Shown here: piece by piece, positions 1-11,612 of the stretch
How positions within the stretch are numbered: position 1 is the first letter of the stretch
How the letters are laid out: every line of letters starts with the position of its first letter
Assembly: GCA_016648135.1 (NCBI GenBank)
Contig: JADDOH010023006.1
Coordinates: forward strand, 62,001 to 126,000
Direction: 5' to 3'
DNA: 64,000 nt
Source: Agrypnia vestita
Lineage: Eukaryota; Arthropoda; Insecta; Trichoptera; Phryganeidae
Made by a program: the position numbers and the translations under genes
Notes under the pieces: generated by a model
What the model was told of the DNA's origin: nothing
The model's database searches: none
Seen by the model: only the letters and a program-made list of their open reading frames with translations

Positions 1-291
1 TGTAGAGCCAGGATCATTATTGAATATTTATTCTAGTTAAGATAGAAAACATATTAATAAATTCTAATTTGCATTAAAAAATATATATATATTTTTGGCT
101 TGTAAATTTAGCAGTATTTTTATAATTAACTTTGTGCATACTTTTTATTAGTTCACCTTTCTAAAAATATACTTTTTCGTTTATTCAAAATATATAATTA
201 CTTATTTTATATTTGTCAATATTTTGATGCAAGAATTTTTAAAGGTTTTTTTTTTGTACGCAATATTGGTACCCTAATGAGTAAGTAATAT

Positions 292-461
292 GGCGGCCCT
301 CGTAGCACAGTGGGTATAACACTAGCTTCCCACACCGAGAGTTCCGGGTTCGATTCCCGGTAAGGTCACAATTTTAATCTATGTGATTTACTCAAGCCTA
401 GGTGTTTTGTGATGTATTTCGCTTCTGTAACTGAGCCTCCTGGCCTGTTGAAGCATAAAAA
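292..461 (+). repeat. tRNA-derived SINE, near full length
   Basis: The first ~75 bases look like a tRNA gene: an A-box-like segment (TAGCACAGTGGGTA) and a perfect B box (GGTTCGATTCC) within a CCGGGTTCGATTCCCGG T-arm. The anticodon-arm region (CTTCCCACACCGAG) is closest in my judgement to tRNA-Gly. It is followed by about 95 bases that are not tRNA. A second copy at 23460-23615 shares both the tRNA-like part and this tail, ending in CCTGGCCTGTTGAAGC plus an A-rich stretch. Shared non-tRNA sequence in two places makes this a SINE rather than a functional tRNA gene. The internal boxes would serve as its RNA polymerase III promoter. Confidence 0.82.
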
Positions 462-1000
462 GGGATATATATTTTTTTTCTCTAATAAAAGCATTTTAAT
501 AAGGATGCGTATATTATTAATAATAAATATTATTCCTATTTTTCAAACTAAAAAAATAGCACGTAAAATTAGAATTAATTTTTATACGATATATTTAGTC
601 TTAACGGAGCTAAAAGCATCGAATATTTATCAATTTCCTTTGTTTCCATCTAATATTTGATATGTATTTATCGATTTCTTTGTAATCTAGATCTTGCATG
701 TAGATAGAAATGAAAGTAAGTACTTAATCGATAAAAAAATATTATTTCTGAATTTAGGTGATTGCACTATTATAATCAATATGACTTCTTATTTATCGTA
801 GAAACAACTAAACTTTATTTTTCTTCATACTTAATAATCTATAAAATGATTTATGTATTATTATAGCTTCGCAAACTATTTATAATAATATTAAATATAA
901 TACAATTTACTTTGTCACTTTTTAGATTAATCACTGCATTAAACTGTTTGTCGAAAATCGCCTACTGCATTATAAAACAGGGAGTGTGAAGAAGACAGAA
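462..1000. other. AT-rich stretch without recognised gene
   Basis: Very AT-rich sequence between the SINE and the Jupiter promoter region. The 83-codon ORF at 409-660 is mostly low-complexity and starts inside the SINE, so I do not accept it as a gene. Confidence 0.6.
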
Positions 1001-1001
1001 G

Positions 1002-1008
1002 TATAAAA
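1002..1008 (+). promoter_or_regulatory. candidate TATA box upstream of Jupiter
   Basis: A TATAAAA sits about 330 bases upstream of the Jupiter coding exon, just ahead of a more GC-rich stretch (1015-1140) that could hold a 5' untranslated exon. A second TATAAAA lies at 971-977. No initiator or splice donor can be fixed by eye, so this is a weak positional call. Confidence 0.25.
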
Positions 1009-1341
1009 CGAATGTCGCATCCCACCTTTACTCATCTTCCACTCCCCAACGGCCGTTCTTCGATCCGTATCCGCAAAACCGTTTCAAACCGGTGAAAAGC
1101 AGATAGAAGATAGTTCGTGCTGCTGTTAGTCGTTGGGCGTTGATTTTTGAAAAAAAGAACGAGCTATATTTTATAGTATTCTATCTTCTCTCGACAAGAG
1201 TAGCTGAGTTCTGCTTTGTAAACCCGTGAATAATGTAAGATCCAATTATCCATATTTATTTCTGCTTGACTGTTTGATAGAAGCGTGTATGAGTCATAGT
1301 AACCGACAATCAATTCTTTTGTTTTTTTTCCAGATCTGAAA

Positions 1342-1683
1342 ATGTCTTCCACCAGCGTTAACGTGGGTATTTCTGCCGACTCCAAGATTTCCAGCCGCGT
1401 GTTGAAACCACCGGGCGGTGGTCACACCGATATCTTCGCCCCGCCCGAGGAGCAAGTTCTTAAACAAAGATCGAAGCACAACCAGCAGAATTCGGCGATG
1501 ATGGGCGAAATTATGGGAAAAGGATGCGAGTCCAACGGGACGAAACAAAATGGCGCAAAGGAAACACCGACCGTTGACGCACCTGTCAATGTCCCGAAGC
1601 CGGTGGAGAACGTCCCCAAGCCGTCCGAGCCCGCCGGTAGGACAAGGGTACCCCCGGGAGGTTTTTCATCCGGTCTGTGGTAG
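1342..1683 (+). CDS. Jupiter: Jupiter / JPT1-family microtubule-associated protein
   Basis: A 113-residue protein with both hallmarks of the Jupiter (HN1/JPT) family. Near the N-terminus (residues ~18-30) is SSRVLKPPGGGHTDIF, and the protein ends RVPPGGFSSGLW, the conserved C-terminus of insect Jupiter. The middle is low-complexity, basic and Pro-rich, as expected for this intrinsically disordered family. Drosophila Jupiter binds microtubules; vertebrate JPT1/HN1 is its relative. The start ATG follows a strong splice acceptor (T-rich tract then CAG at 1331-1333), so the whole coding sequence lies in one exon beginning at 1334, with an untranslated exon upstream. It is shorter than the longest known isoforms, so an isoform with extra internal exons is possible. 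AATAAA signals at 2317 and 2401 are candidate poly(A) signals. Confidence 0.9.
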   Translation: MSSTSVNVGISADSKISSRVLKPPGGGHTDIFAPPEEQVLKQRSKHNQQNSAMMGEIMGKGCESNGTKQNGAKETPTVDAPVNVPKPVENVPKPSEPAGRTRVPPGGFSSGLW

Positions 1684-4600
1684 ACTGGTTTAATTTACTG
1701 CTAACAGCTACTATTTTGACTTAAAGACAAAATATTTATATATGCTATAAAGACATGACAACTCATCATCTCAGTATTAATTATGTTTTGTATCTACGAT
1801 TTATTTATATTTTTTCATCAATCCTCAAACTGTCGTGTTGTGCGAAGCAGAGCCTCGCAACAGAGAATGTACAACTTATAAGACAGTGCCTCGCTAATAT
1901 TCAACTCGATTGATTGCATTATTTTTGGGAGTTTTCACGTCTATTTACTCACTGATGTCTGATGATTCATGTATGAATATCAACAGGGACCAAGTTAAAA
2001 TACTGACTCAGTATAGAACTCCTAAAAAATATTTTAATTATTTGAAATCATCTTTCAGGATAATTGTTACCTGTCTGTTATTAATATTCACATATTAAAT
2101 TGACTGTACCATTCCATATTTTAGGTTTATTTTGCATTCAATTGAAATTTCATGTCATCTCATCTTTTTTTGATACAACATTCCTCCTTAAACTCATTAA
2201 AAATACAATTTTGTATTTTTAAAATGTGTTTTTTTTTTCTTTTACTACGGGATGCCGTGATTCCGCCAGGGCTACCTCCGCCAAAGCGGTGGCAAGGCAA
2301 TCTCATTAAAGCTTTAAATAAATGTACTATACACAAATTACAATTAGAAAATTTTGATGTAATCCATTTTGTTTGATGTAAAATTTTGTGTATCCATTAG
2401 AATAAAACAATCACTACTCGATAAAAGTTCAAGAAATTTCAAAATACTAATTTGTGTCCTCGTTTTAAAAATGTTTCATGTTTTTTAAATTTCCTGGACA
2501 TGAGTCTGCTGTCTTCCCATATTTACAGCATTTTGATAACATTTAAGCTTTTATTTCATCGACTTAATCTTCCAAAGTGGTATATTAATTGTGGAAGTCT
2601 CTTTTTATCATAAATAGGAATAAAGCATGCAATGTTTGCATTTATTAGAATTAATATTACGATAATATAAACATTAACATACTAACACTCGCACAATGAT
2701 CATTCTGCAAAATTACCTCAAAATGAAGTATGAGAGTTTGTCTTTAAAGATACATATATGAATAAATTGACTTGATTCCAAATGTTGCAGTAACACAAGC
2801 CCACTGGGAGAAACCACAAACTTGTGTTATTTTAACTTGTGGTGCTAAATTGGATTCTCAATGGCTTCTCTCTTTACACTTTGAGAATCATTTTATGTGA
2901 TTTTTGCCTTATGTATCCTATCGTATCGGTATCTTATATTGATAGCTTCTTGATGTTTTTTTTTTAATTGATTTTGTTCTCAAATTGATTGTTGACTATG
3001 TCTACAAGTACAAGAGTCGAGATGGGGAGTTAATATTGTGGGTTGACATTGCTTGACTTACATTTATTTTGATATATTCCTTACTCGTCCAGCCATTATT
3101 TTAACAGGCAAAGGAAAATAATATCTCGATGAATATATCATATTTATGGAATTGGAAGTTAGAATATAAGATTCAGTGCCCGAAGCTAGTTAGGTAAAGT
3201 CGACGGATTGTTGCAACTGTGCGTGTCTTCAATAACACTCTCTATGAAGAACTAACTATAAATAATGATGCATTTAATGCTTGTTGATATAAATACCAAA
3301 TATGTCCAGAGTGAGATTCCTTCACTGTACGATGTTAATTACGACTGAATTAAATGTACTTACATAATCTTTCTCTCATTATTTACTGATAGTTTTTGTA
3401 TTTATTGGTAAATAAATTGAAATTTTATACTTGCAACTGTTTTTCTTATTATTTTGAATCCTTCCTATATATTTTTCTGGTATTTTTGCATAAATCCAAC
3501 ATGTGTATGTCATAGGAAAAATTAACTTGACTGAGTCGGCTCACGATTCCTGCGTAATATTGATGTTATGAACACATTATACAGGAAAGGGTGGGGTTGT
3601 TGTCAGCCGGAAACAAGGTAAGCTTCTGGTCTGTCTGTGAGCGTCTGAGAGCTAAATTTAATTGAATCCTGAAGAAACTCGCATTGTACGGAAAAAACTC
3701 AATTTCACGCACGTTACTTTTCTGAATACTGCTGGAATATCAATATAGCTGAATCAGTGATTATGTCAATTTTAGCTGAAAATAATGCTTCAAATATCTA
3801 TAAATCTGTAAAAAAAATATCTGTAAGAAAACATGCTGTGGTAATTTTCAGAATTTCACGAGTTTCCTCAATTAATATTGAATAATACTGTATACCTATG
3901 CGTGCAGTCACGTGTGAGACTAAAAAGCTTAACACACATTTTTGGCAAAGCCAAAATTCACAGTGAAGAATATAAAACTTTGAGAGAGATCTGATGTACT
4001 GTCGCTTTATTAGTATAAAGCCTGAGTATTTATAGTTTGTGACGCACTTAAAAATTGAGGTGTGTCGTGGGTGGGGCTAATTCGTCTGATGGTCAGTTGT
4101 GGCCTGTTTTGGAAGTTCTAATGACAATAAATTATTTAATGTTATGTATCTAATCCAGTCTTACCGAGAACTCTATAAGGTAGTATTGATATTAGATTTG
4201 AATAGTGAGATATATAAATATTTATTTCATCACTAAGAAGAAAGCAATTTGCTTCTGCTGATTAGCGTTTGGGCTGCAACCATGTGGTCTTTGGAATAGA
4301 TTAAAGTAAAGAGAGAGAAATCTATATTGTGTTGCATATTCCTCTAAAGAAATACAGATTTTTAAAGAATAGCAAGAACTATAAAATGATCATATGTATA
4401 TATTGTTGAGCCATAAATAATTGCAATTATCGAGAGCAGATTGAAATGACTCATTAGCAATTCTAATGATTCATTACACCTGTCAGGTTTTTACCTGTTT
4501 GGAGTAAACAAGTATACCTCAGTCTTATCACGACATTGGCAGCTTATACATCTTATTTATATAAAACTTTATCAATCTGCAAAATAGAGTAATTAAATAC

Positions 4601-5040
4601 AGAATATTCATCATGTAATGTTGTGGATGTGTGTTGAGGGAGCGGAAAATTGCTAGGGAGACATTTGGTAAAATGTGCTGTTTGTTTGATGAGGCAACCA
4701 CAACTGACCAGGAAGTGTGAAACTGGTTTGCAAAATTTATTTCAGGAGTTCTGAGTCCTTTAAAATGTTATTGTAGGATGAAGCCAGACAAGGATGCTCA
4801 CCCGGACTTCTAAGATGAAGTTTTAAAATCATTATTAGAATGCATTGCTTGTTGGTCTAGCAGTTAATGATTTCATTGGTTGGGAGTTTGAGCCTTATTC
4901 CAGGAGACCAGAAAGTTAGTCCTGCTTTTGTAGCACAAGTTTTAACTTATTTTTTAGTTAACAAACTTGTGGTTTGAGTTGCACATACTCTTGGCGATAT
5001 AAACAAGGCAGATCATTTTTCAAAAACAAAAAGTCTTCTT
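1684..5040. other. Jupiter 3' UTR and AT-rich intergenic DNA
   Basis: There is no ORF with recognisable homology. The first ~700 bases probably hold the Jupiter 3' UTR (AATAAA at 2317-2322 and 2401-2406). The rest is AT-rich with scattered short ORFs of no coding character. Confidence 0.5.
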
Positions 5041-5054
5041 CATGACCCTTATAT

Positions 5055-5420
5055 ATAAAAATTCAGCCTGCATATATTTGTGTTTGCAAAACTCGAAAAG
5101 TAGTAGGCTGATTGACTTGAAATTTTGACACAGTATTGCATTCAAATACGCGCATGTTTATTTTGGCCTATAAAACTCAATGTCTGTCTGTTCTCTATAC
5201 AATTCTACACCGTTTGACCAATATGACTCAAATTTTACAAACTTATTTTTTAGAACTCGGCAGGTCTAATGGATTGAATTTCCCCTCTCCCCCTTTACCC
5301 CATTCCCACCCCTGGATGTATTTTCTGTACAAATCTACACTGTTTGACCTAAATTTTGAATACTTATTCTTTAAGACCTAGCGGGTAACATAGGTGACAT
5401 TTTTATAGGTGCTAGATCTT
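5055..5420 (+). repeat. Interspersed repeat fragment (Helitron-like interior, tentative)
   Basis: The phrase pattern AGTAGGCTGATTGACTTGAAA followed by GTCTGTCTGTTCTC, repeated as 'ACC/ACTGTTTGACC' themes, resembles the interior of abundant insect non-autonomous elements of the kind seen at 9884-10441. No termini can be identified. The 81-codon ORF here is incidental. Confidence 0.3.
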
Positions 5421-6439
5421 AAAATGAAATCTCACACAGAAAGGCTGAAGAGCTTTAGTATAGAATAAATAGTCTGGAAAACTTGATGCAAAACAGATGT
5501 TTGTTCTAAGAAAGCTATCTTCTGGACTAGTTGAATATTATTGACGCATCGTTCTTTGATGATCTCAACAAAACATACACCTAAAAACTGTTATTGAATT
5601 ATAAATTTGACCTGGACTCCCGACGATCATAACAGATGTGTTATTGAATGTTCATATACTACATAAATAGGAATACCATCCAATCCAATTAATAAAGAAT
5701 GTGTTTTATTTATTTTTAACGAGCAAGTACTCGATATATTATTATCAAGAAAATTTGAAAACAGAATGTGAAAAAATGTAACTAGGGAGTTCTGATGTTT
5801 GTTTTAAAATAAATGAAGTGACAGGGATAAAAGGAAAATTATCGATGATTTGGGCTCTCTTTCAACGCTGCTTTTCAACGCAATACTTCGTCGTGGCTAG
5901 GTCTTTTGATACTCGTGTATTCTTTGATAAAGCCAGTTTTCGCGTAATTCTCCTTTTTAAACCTGATCTATATTATAAAATTGTTTTAATTCTCTCGCGC
6001 GAAGTTTAGAATCGGTGAATTTAGTAATTTTCAAAGCCGATCTCGGGAAGAGAAATGTTAGTCTGAGGATTGAACATATTTCGTCTGTCCCGGATTTGGT
6101 AGAAACATTTTGGTCCTCGAGCCGGATATTGAGGTCAAACAGTACCTCTCTGTAAACAAACCTCTAAGTAAGGTGCTCTAGAGCAAAAAAATTATTATAT
6201 TAGAATGCAAAAAAAATGAGTTTGAGAAAAAATTTGCCTCGAGTGTCACTTTATTGATATATTGCAGGTGCAGAGCTCTCGTCTATCGCCACTTTAGCTT
6301 ACAGCCGCATTCAGTTTTACGGTCTACGGTCGTCGGCGAGACATCCCCACTCCTGTGTTTAACTAACGACACAGTGTAAGGTTTACAAAGCTACACAGCG
6401 ACAAGAAAATGGGGAAAATGTTCGCTATTTGAACAGTAT

Positions 6440-6592
6440 GTGAACAAGCGCTGCTTCGTTACTCATCCCAAACCATTTTGTCAGTGCAGCATTCTCTAAA
6501 AAATCGGAACTTTTTATAACACAGCGGGACGCGGGATAAATTGTTAAAAATCGGGACTGTCCCGCCGAAAGTGGGATGTCTGGTCACGTTAG
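6440..6592 (+). mobile_element. DNA-transposon end fragment (GGGAC/GTCCC-rich, ending GGTCACGTTA)
   Basis: The segment has alternating GGGAC and GTCCC motifs (GCGGGACGCGGGA, TCGGGACTGTCCCGCCG) and ends GGGATGTCTGGTCACGTTA. This resembles the widespread insect repeat family whose ends read TAGGGTGACCAGACGTCCCG. Only one end is visible. Flanking sequence on either side (5450-6440 and 6600-9065) contains nothing I recognise. Confidence 0.45.
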
Positions 6593-6599
6593 AATAGTA

Positions 6600-9060
6600 C
6601 CTATTCCTTTTCATTATATGTATGTATTTTCATTTTTAAACATGATTTTAATGCTGTGTCAGAGGCCTTACACGGTCTCTACTTTAGTTGGATCAATTCA
6701 AGAATTTTCAATCAACGGTATATTGGATATGGATGGTAGGTAGAGTGTATGCATAAAGTTCCAAGTTTAAAACACAGACCAGAGTAATGTGATGGGTAAT
6801 AGATATTTGGATCCAGAACTAAAACCCGATTTAGTTTACCAACTGCTTTTATGCATTAATAACATTGAATACATTTTTATACAACATGTAATAATTACAT
6901 ATATTATCCTAATGTAAAATAAACCCCGAACACAACAAATCGATAGTTTAAATGTATACTTGCAAAAATTAACACCACAATTTTGAACACATACTTTAAT
7001 GAAAAACCTTTTATGAAATTTCAATGAACAAAATTATATGTTAAAACTACCAGTATGAATTAATTTCTTTCTAAGACCATTACATATATTTTGATCTGTA
7101 TCAGAATATATCATATTTCTGTATTATGTACTGGGTTATGTTCGCTTAGAGGTACATTATCAATTTCAGAAAATCTGTTACACCACCTCTTGTACCCTTG
7201 TGCAAATATTTTTTCACTTCTGTGAGAAGCACTATTTGACAAACATTAACCGAAGATTATGGATGGACATTCGAAATTAGTATTATTGGGGATACATCAC
7301 TCAACATATTGTTGACATCTTTGGTATAGTTCCAAAATGTAATACAGTAATCTAAGCAGAAAATTAATGTCTAGATTATTTGTGGGTATGCTACAAAAAC
7401 TAACTAAAAATGCAGATCTGAAAATTTACAGGGTAACAATGCAAGCTGCTCCACAAGCTCTTCCTAGTGAGATGAGTGGCTCCCTTTTCTACCGGCATGT
7501 ATCAGTATGATGATAAATAAATAAGAATAAACAATGTAATTTTTGCAAGTATCTTTTTAAACAATATCAGGTTTACACAATGTTTAACAATCTACACAGG
7601 CTTAAACAATTTATTATCCTAAATATTTCATATTTTATTTAAACTTTGAGGTATTATTGTTGATTAATAAATCATACTGAAATAGTAAATTTGACAACAC
7701 TTAAATTTTGAATATGTAAAATATGTTCAGTAAACAACTGATCGGATTTTATGATCACACAACTGATTGAATTTTATTATGACGGTGTTTTGAACACTTG
7801 ACAAGATTATTGAATGATTAAATACAAAACAGTATAAAATAAAGAGTATCAGTTGTATGGAAATGGTGCAAAAAAATGATCACAATAAATGCAGGATACA
7901 AAAATCTATGGAGATTTATCCCTGAAACTACCTTGCAGATGTTTTGGCACGCTAGTCTATGCCAACATCGAAAACATCAGGATTGGCAAATTCTTTGATT
8001 TATCATTTATGGGTGTTATTTATGATGTTTTGCCTAATTACAATATATGTACAATGGGCTTTTACTTACATAGAAAATATTATGAATTACTAATGCATAG
8101 AAAATACTCTTATCGCAATACAAAATTAAAAAAACATTTCTACTTTTTTCAGAGAAATAAACTGACGTAAAAGTAGACAAGCTCATTTTGTGTGTAAAAC
8201 TCATCTTCAAGTTACTCTCCTGCAAGATTGCTTTTTTGTACAAGTCTTAGTTTACGTAGGGACCATCATTTTATGTTACACATTTAGGGCCAATTATTTG
8301 ATCAGTGGTATTAGTAATAGTTAAACAAAAAACTTACATTTTTGCACTTTTCACGAATGAAACAACCTGTTTTCATAAAACTTTTTATTATTACCTTTAC
8401 GAATGACCAAACAACCGGCCCTTAAAGTATTGTTCACTGCTTCCGACAGTAGTTTTATTTTGTACTTTATATCAGGTCATATTAGAGGTGACAGCGTCTC
8501 ATGCACTCTCCTAATGATACTTTGACCTTCTGACATCTCTGATTATGATATTAGAATGATCAAGATAGTGATCGTTATCACATTAAAGTTCTTGAATAAA
8601 TTTAAATATTTATTCAACATTATCAATATTGCATCGCCTTCGACCTTACATGCTTTGGTAAGTCAATAACTTACAAATTTTGTTAATGTACCTATATGTA
8701 TGTACATATTATAAAAAGCATGCTGCATTCACAGAATGTTTCAATATCTTGTGGTAGATTTAAGAAAGTGCAAAAGCAGTATTTTGGAATTCTGTATAGG
8801 TAGGATATTTGAAAGAAAACCGATACAATTACATTGGAGTAAATGGTTAACATCTTTGGAAATATATAAGTTAGGTGTGAGCTTTTTGTTTTGAAGGAAA
8901 TTGAAAATACAAAAATGAATAATGAAGAAAGATTTTTAACTTCTGTTGTCAGAAATAATAAAATTTATAAACTGGGTTACTTTTGTATAGGCAGGAAGTT
9001 ATTAATATTACTATTTTTTTACAGAAATTGACCTAGGACGTGTCTTAATCATGTTTTTTC
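6600..9060. other. AT-rich region without recognised gene
   Basis: This is the sequence downstream of MPC2 (which reads leftward). The ORFs at 6836-7024, 7889-8170 and 8034-8243 are short, AT-driven and overlap on opposite strands. I see no family signature. The MPC2 3' UTR should occupy the part nearest 9065. Confidence 0.5.
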
Positions 9061-9065
9061 TGTTT

Positions 9066-9320
9066 TTAATTTGTAATCTCGTTTTCTGTTTTCTTGCCAA
9101 GTGCTTTCTGAGATTGATTGTAGGACACGGCCCTATACAGTTGGAATGCTTGTGTAACCCCAACAAATACATTTACTGCACATAGACTATAGTTTTTGGG
9201 CGTGATGACCAGACAATACCGAGACCAGATAAGCCCAGTGGCAGCCAATGTTCCAGATTGTGATATGGACAGTGTTTCAGCAGGCCTTTGCAGGTCACTG
9301 ACACCAGCCATCACTAAACC
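9066..9320 (-). CDS. MPC2: Mitochondrial pyruvate carrier 2, terminal coding exon
   Basis: The exon encodes about 84 residues with the diagnostic MPC2 core: GLVMAGVSDLQRPAETLS, then SGTLAATGLIWSRYCLVITPKNYSL, AVNVFVGVTQAFQLYRAVSYNQ, and a Lys-rich tail ending in TAA at 9068-9066. MPC2 pairs with MPC1 in the inner mitochondrial membrane to import pyruvate. The visible part covers the last two transmembrane helices. The exon begins after a clear minus-strand acceptor (T-rich then CAG at 9323-9321). Its first codon GGT continues in phase from the 18033-17993 exon, which ends on a complete TGG codon, restoring the family's KW-GL junction. It is part of a gene whose first exon(s) are not found here. 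Confidence 0.92.
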   Translation of the reverse strand, partial: GLVMAGVSDLQRPAETLSISQSGTLAATGLIWSRYCLVITPKNYSLCAVNVFVGVTQAFQLYRAVSYNQSQKALGKKTENEITN

Positions 9321-9362
9321 CTGAAACATGAAAAATAATGTAAAAATTAGAGTTACCAAAAA

Positions 9363-9792
9363 TATACAGGGTGTCTCATAGTTGTAGAAAAAACTTTACA
9401 GATGAATTCCTGCCTTGAGAATGAGTTGAAAATATTCAAGCAACAATGAATTAATTTCAATAGTTATGGAGATATGCAATATCAAAATTTGCATTTTTTT
9501 CTGACTCATTTTTGACAATAACTCTGACTTATTTTTTGCAAAATAAAGGTATTTACTATTTTATTAAACTTTTATAAAAGCTAATGAATTTTTCATAATC
9601 GATATAAGTTCAATTTTTTGCAAAATATAGACCAGAAATATTGAATAAAAATGAAAACTATGAAATTGCTTATCTCAATGATTATTGATATTATTGGTTG
9701 GTTGTCATGGTTGCTTGAACATTTTCAACTCATTGTCAAGGCAGGAATCCATATGTAAAATTTTTGCTGCTAGCTATGAGACATCCTGTATA
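9363..9792. mobile_element. Tc1/mariner-type MITE, full length with inverted ends
   Basis: The element is 430 bp, bounded by TATACAGG and CCTGTATA (TA target duplication plus CAGG ends). Its first ~80 bases (GGGTGTCTCATAG, later CCTGCCTTGA, then TTGAAAAT and TTCAAGCAAC) reappear inverted in its last ~80 bases with about 80% identity. It has no coding capacity. Related, more eroded copies lie at 11419-11612, 15005-15355 and 16131-16365. Confidence 0.8.
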
Positions 9793-9883
9793 ATTTTTCT
9801 AGATATTAAAACGAAATGATTATCAGTACTTCTATATACGTGACAATTTAAGTGCATACATCAATATATAGTTTAAAAGGAAG

Positions 9884-10441
9884 TCCCCGGCGAGCGTCTG
9901 TCCCTCTGTCTGTATGAACACGCTAATCTCGAGACTACTGAATGGATTTGTATGCTATTTTTACTTTTATAGTCTGCATTTCTCCAGGAAGATTTTTATG
10001 TTATTAATTCAAAATTGCCTTAGCACATATAGGAGACGAGCATTAACGGTATTAGTGAATCAAGACAGGAAAAAATTTGCCGCTCAAGCGCTCTGATGGA
10101 AAACACTGCCCGATCCGTTAAAGATACAAAAAAAATTGTCTAGGAAAGAATTGTGTAAAATTAAATGATCTACAAAAAAGTTAGTGACAGCTTATACCTG
10201 TCTATATTTTAAGGATACTTTACACCAACCATTTTTATCTATCAAATTTTATCAAATGTATAACTAGATATAATGGTTAACTTTCCAGAAATTTTGACCA
10301 ATTCAGTATTATTTATTCCTTATCAAGTTGAACATCTTATTAACTTAAATCATTAAATTAAATATCTTATAAGATATGACAAGTTTAAAAAAATGAGACG
10401 TGGACAATATTGTACTGGGCGAAGCCGGGCCGGGTCGCTAG
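9884..10441 (+). mobile_element. Helitron/HINE-like non-autonomous element (tentative)
   Basis: The segment opens TCCCCGGCGAGCGTCTGTCC and continues with 'ACTACTGAATGGATTTGTATG'-type text common in insect non-autonomous elements. It ends GGCGAAGCCGGGCCGGGTCG then CTAG, followed by T. A 5' TC, a short GC hairpin near the 3' end and a CTRR terminus fit the Helitron pattern, but only one copy is present and the host site cannot be verified. Confidence 0.4.
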
Positions 10442-10560
10442 TTTATGATAAAAATTCGGTTGATACACAATAATTGGTCGTTCTTTTCACACATTTGAAT
10501 TTGACAGTTAATTGTCATTTGTCGTAAAATAATTATTTAAAATAGTGTTAGGAAATTAAA

Positions 10561-10827
10561 ATGCCAATCAAAAACCATACACATATACTCCATATTACAT
10601 TGTACCACGATGAGAGGGCGGTTCACTTCAAAGCCAAAGATACCAGCTTAGCCAACACGACAGGAAAGGGTGACAAAATTTTGATGACCGGGCCCTTTAG
10701 GCAGCTGTGGAAGAGGATGAAAGTTGTACCACTAGGATACCAGACATTGTTCGTCTGCGGAATTGACTGTCTTCCAAGGAAATGGGGTGCGGTTATTGAC
10801 ATTGATGCTGACTATACCCTTGAATGA
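10561..10827 (+). CDS. Uncharacterised 88-residue ORF
   Basis: An ATG-initiated ORF preceded by A-rich sequence (AATTAAAATG) encodes a protein of normal composition (for example VVPLGYQTLFVCGIDCLPRKWG in its C-terminal half, with two Cys five apart). It ends DADYTLE and TGA. Balanced amino-acid use and more GC than the surrounding DNA (about 45%) distinguish it from the AT-driven ORFs nearby. I recognise no family. It lies within the MPC2 intron on the opposite strand. It could be a real small gene, a retrocopy fragment, or a coding scrap from an unrecognised transposon. Confidence 0.35.
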   Translation: MPIKNHTHILHITLYHDERAVHFKAKDTSLANTTGKGDKILMTGPFRQLWKRMKVVPLGYQTLFVCGIDCLPRKWGAVIDIDADYTLE

Positions 10828-11418
10828 TAATTGTACATAATATGCTTTAAGTTTAAGGTACTGATACACACGCTCATTAGTGATACATGAGCATGCGCAG
10901 TATTAAGCTGAGGGAAATAATAAAACATTACTTTTAGGAATTACAAATGTCTGTGCAATACTCTGTCACCGCCATATAAAAATAATATAGCAAGAAATAA
11001 TGTTTATGAAACTTTACTATAAGACATGAATGATTCAAATGTTACAACAAAAATTATAAAAACTAAAATCAAAAATGTGCGGATGGAAACTCAGGAACTG
11101 TTTTGATTTATGGGTTCACTTGAATTTCCTGTTTCAGTTTGCAAAGTTACCATTTTGAACAAGAGCATCTCTATTCTATGACAGGAGCATGTCAGTAATA
11201 AGTGTGTTTGATTGTTCGCTTTGAGCATGTTTATTCATGAGCATGCTTGAAATAAGCATGCCAAAAACGAGCAAGTGTGCACAGTTGTTAGAGCGTGCTA
11301 GTATTGAGAATGCTAACAATGTATGATGTAGCATGTAGGTATACGTGGGTGTTTATCTCTCTCAGTTTCTACTTGAGAGAGAGAGAGAGCGAGAAAGAAG
11401 TAAATTTAAAATTAAAAA

Positions 11419-11612
11419 TATTTTTACAAGATTTTTATCATTTTATTTGAGTTGTATGGAAGCGAATGAATTTTCTTAATCAATATAAGTTACAGTAATG
11501 ATAGTTCAACTATTTACAAAATGTAAGTCAGAAAATATTTAAAAAATGCAAACTTTGATATATCTCCATAACTATTGATATAAGGTCATGTTTGCTTAAG
11601 CTTGACGACGCC
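11419..11612. mobile_element. Partial copy of the 9363/15005 MITE family
   Basis: It shares the interior phrases of the 15005 copy: TTTTTATCATTTTATTTGA, AAGCGAATGAATTTTC, AATATAAGTTAC, and CTCCATAACTATTGATAT. Both inverted ends are missing. The adjacent 11612-11900 segment (CG-rich, GTCGTCGGCGGTGGGG) is unlike its surroundings and may be another TE fragment. Confidence 0.55.

Noticed and set aside
292..365. A functional tRNA gene
   Set aside because: It has a good B box, but the non-tRNA tail is shared with a second copy at 23460, so it is the head of a SINE.
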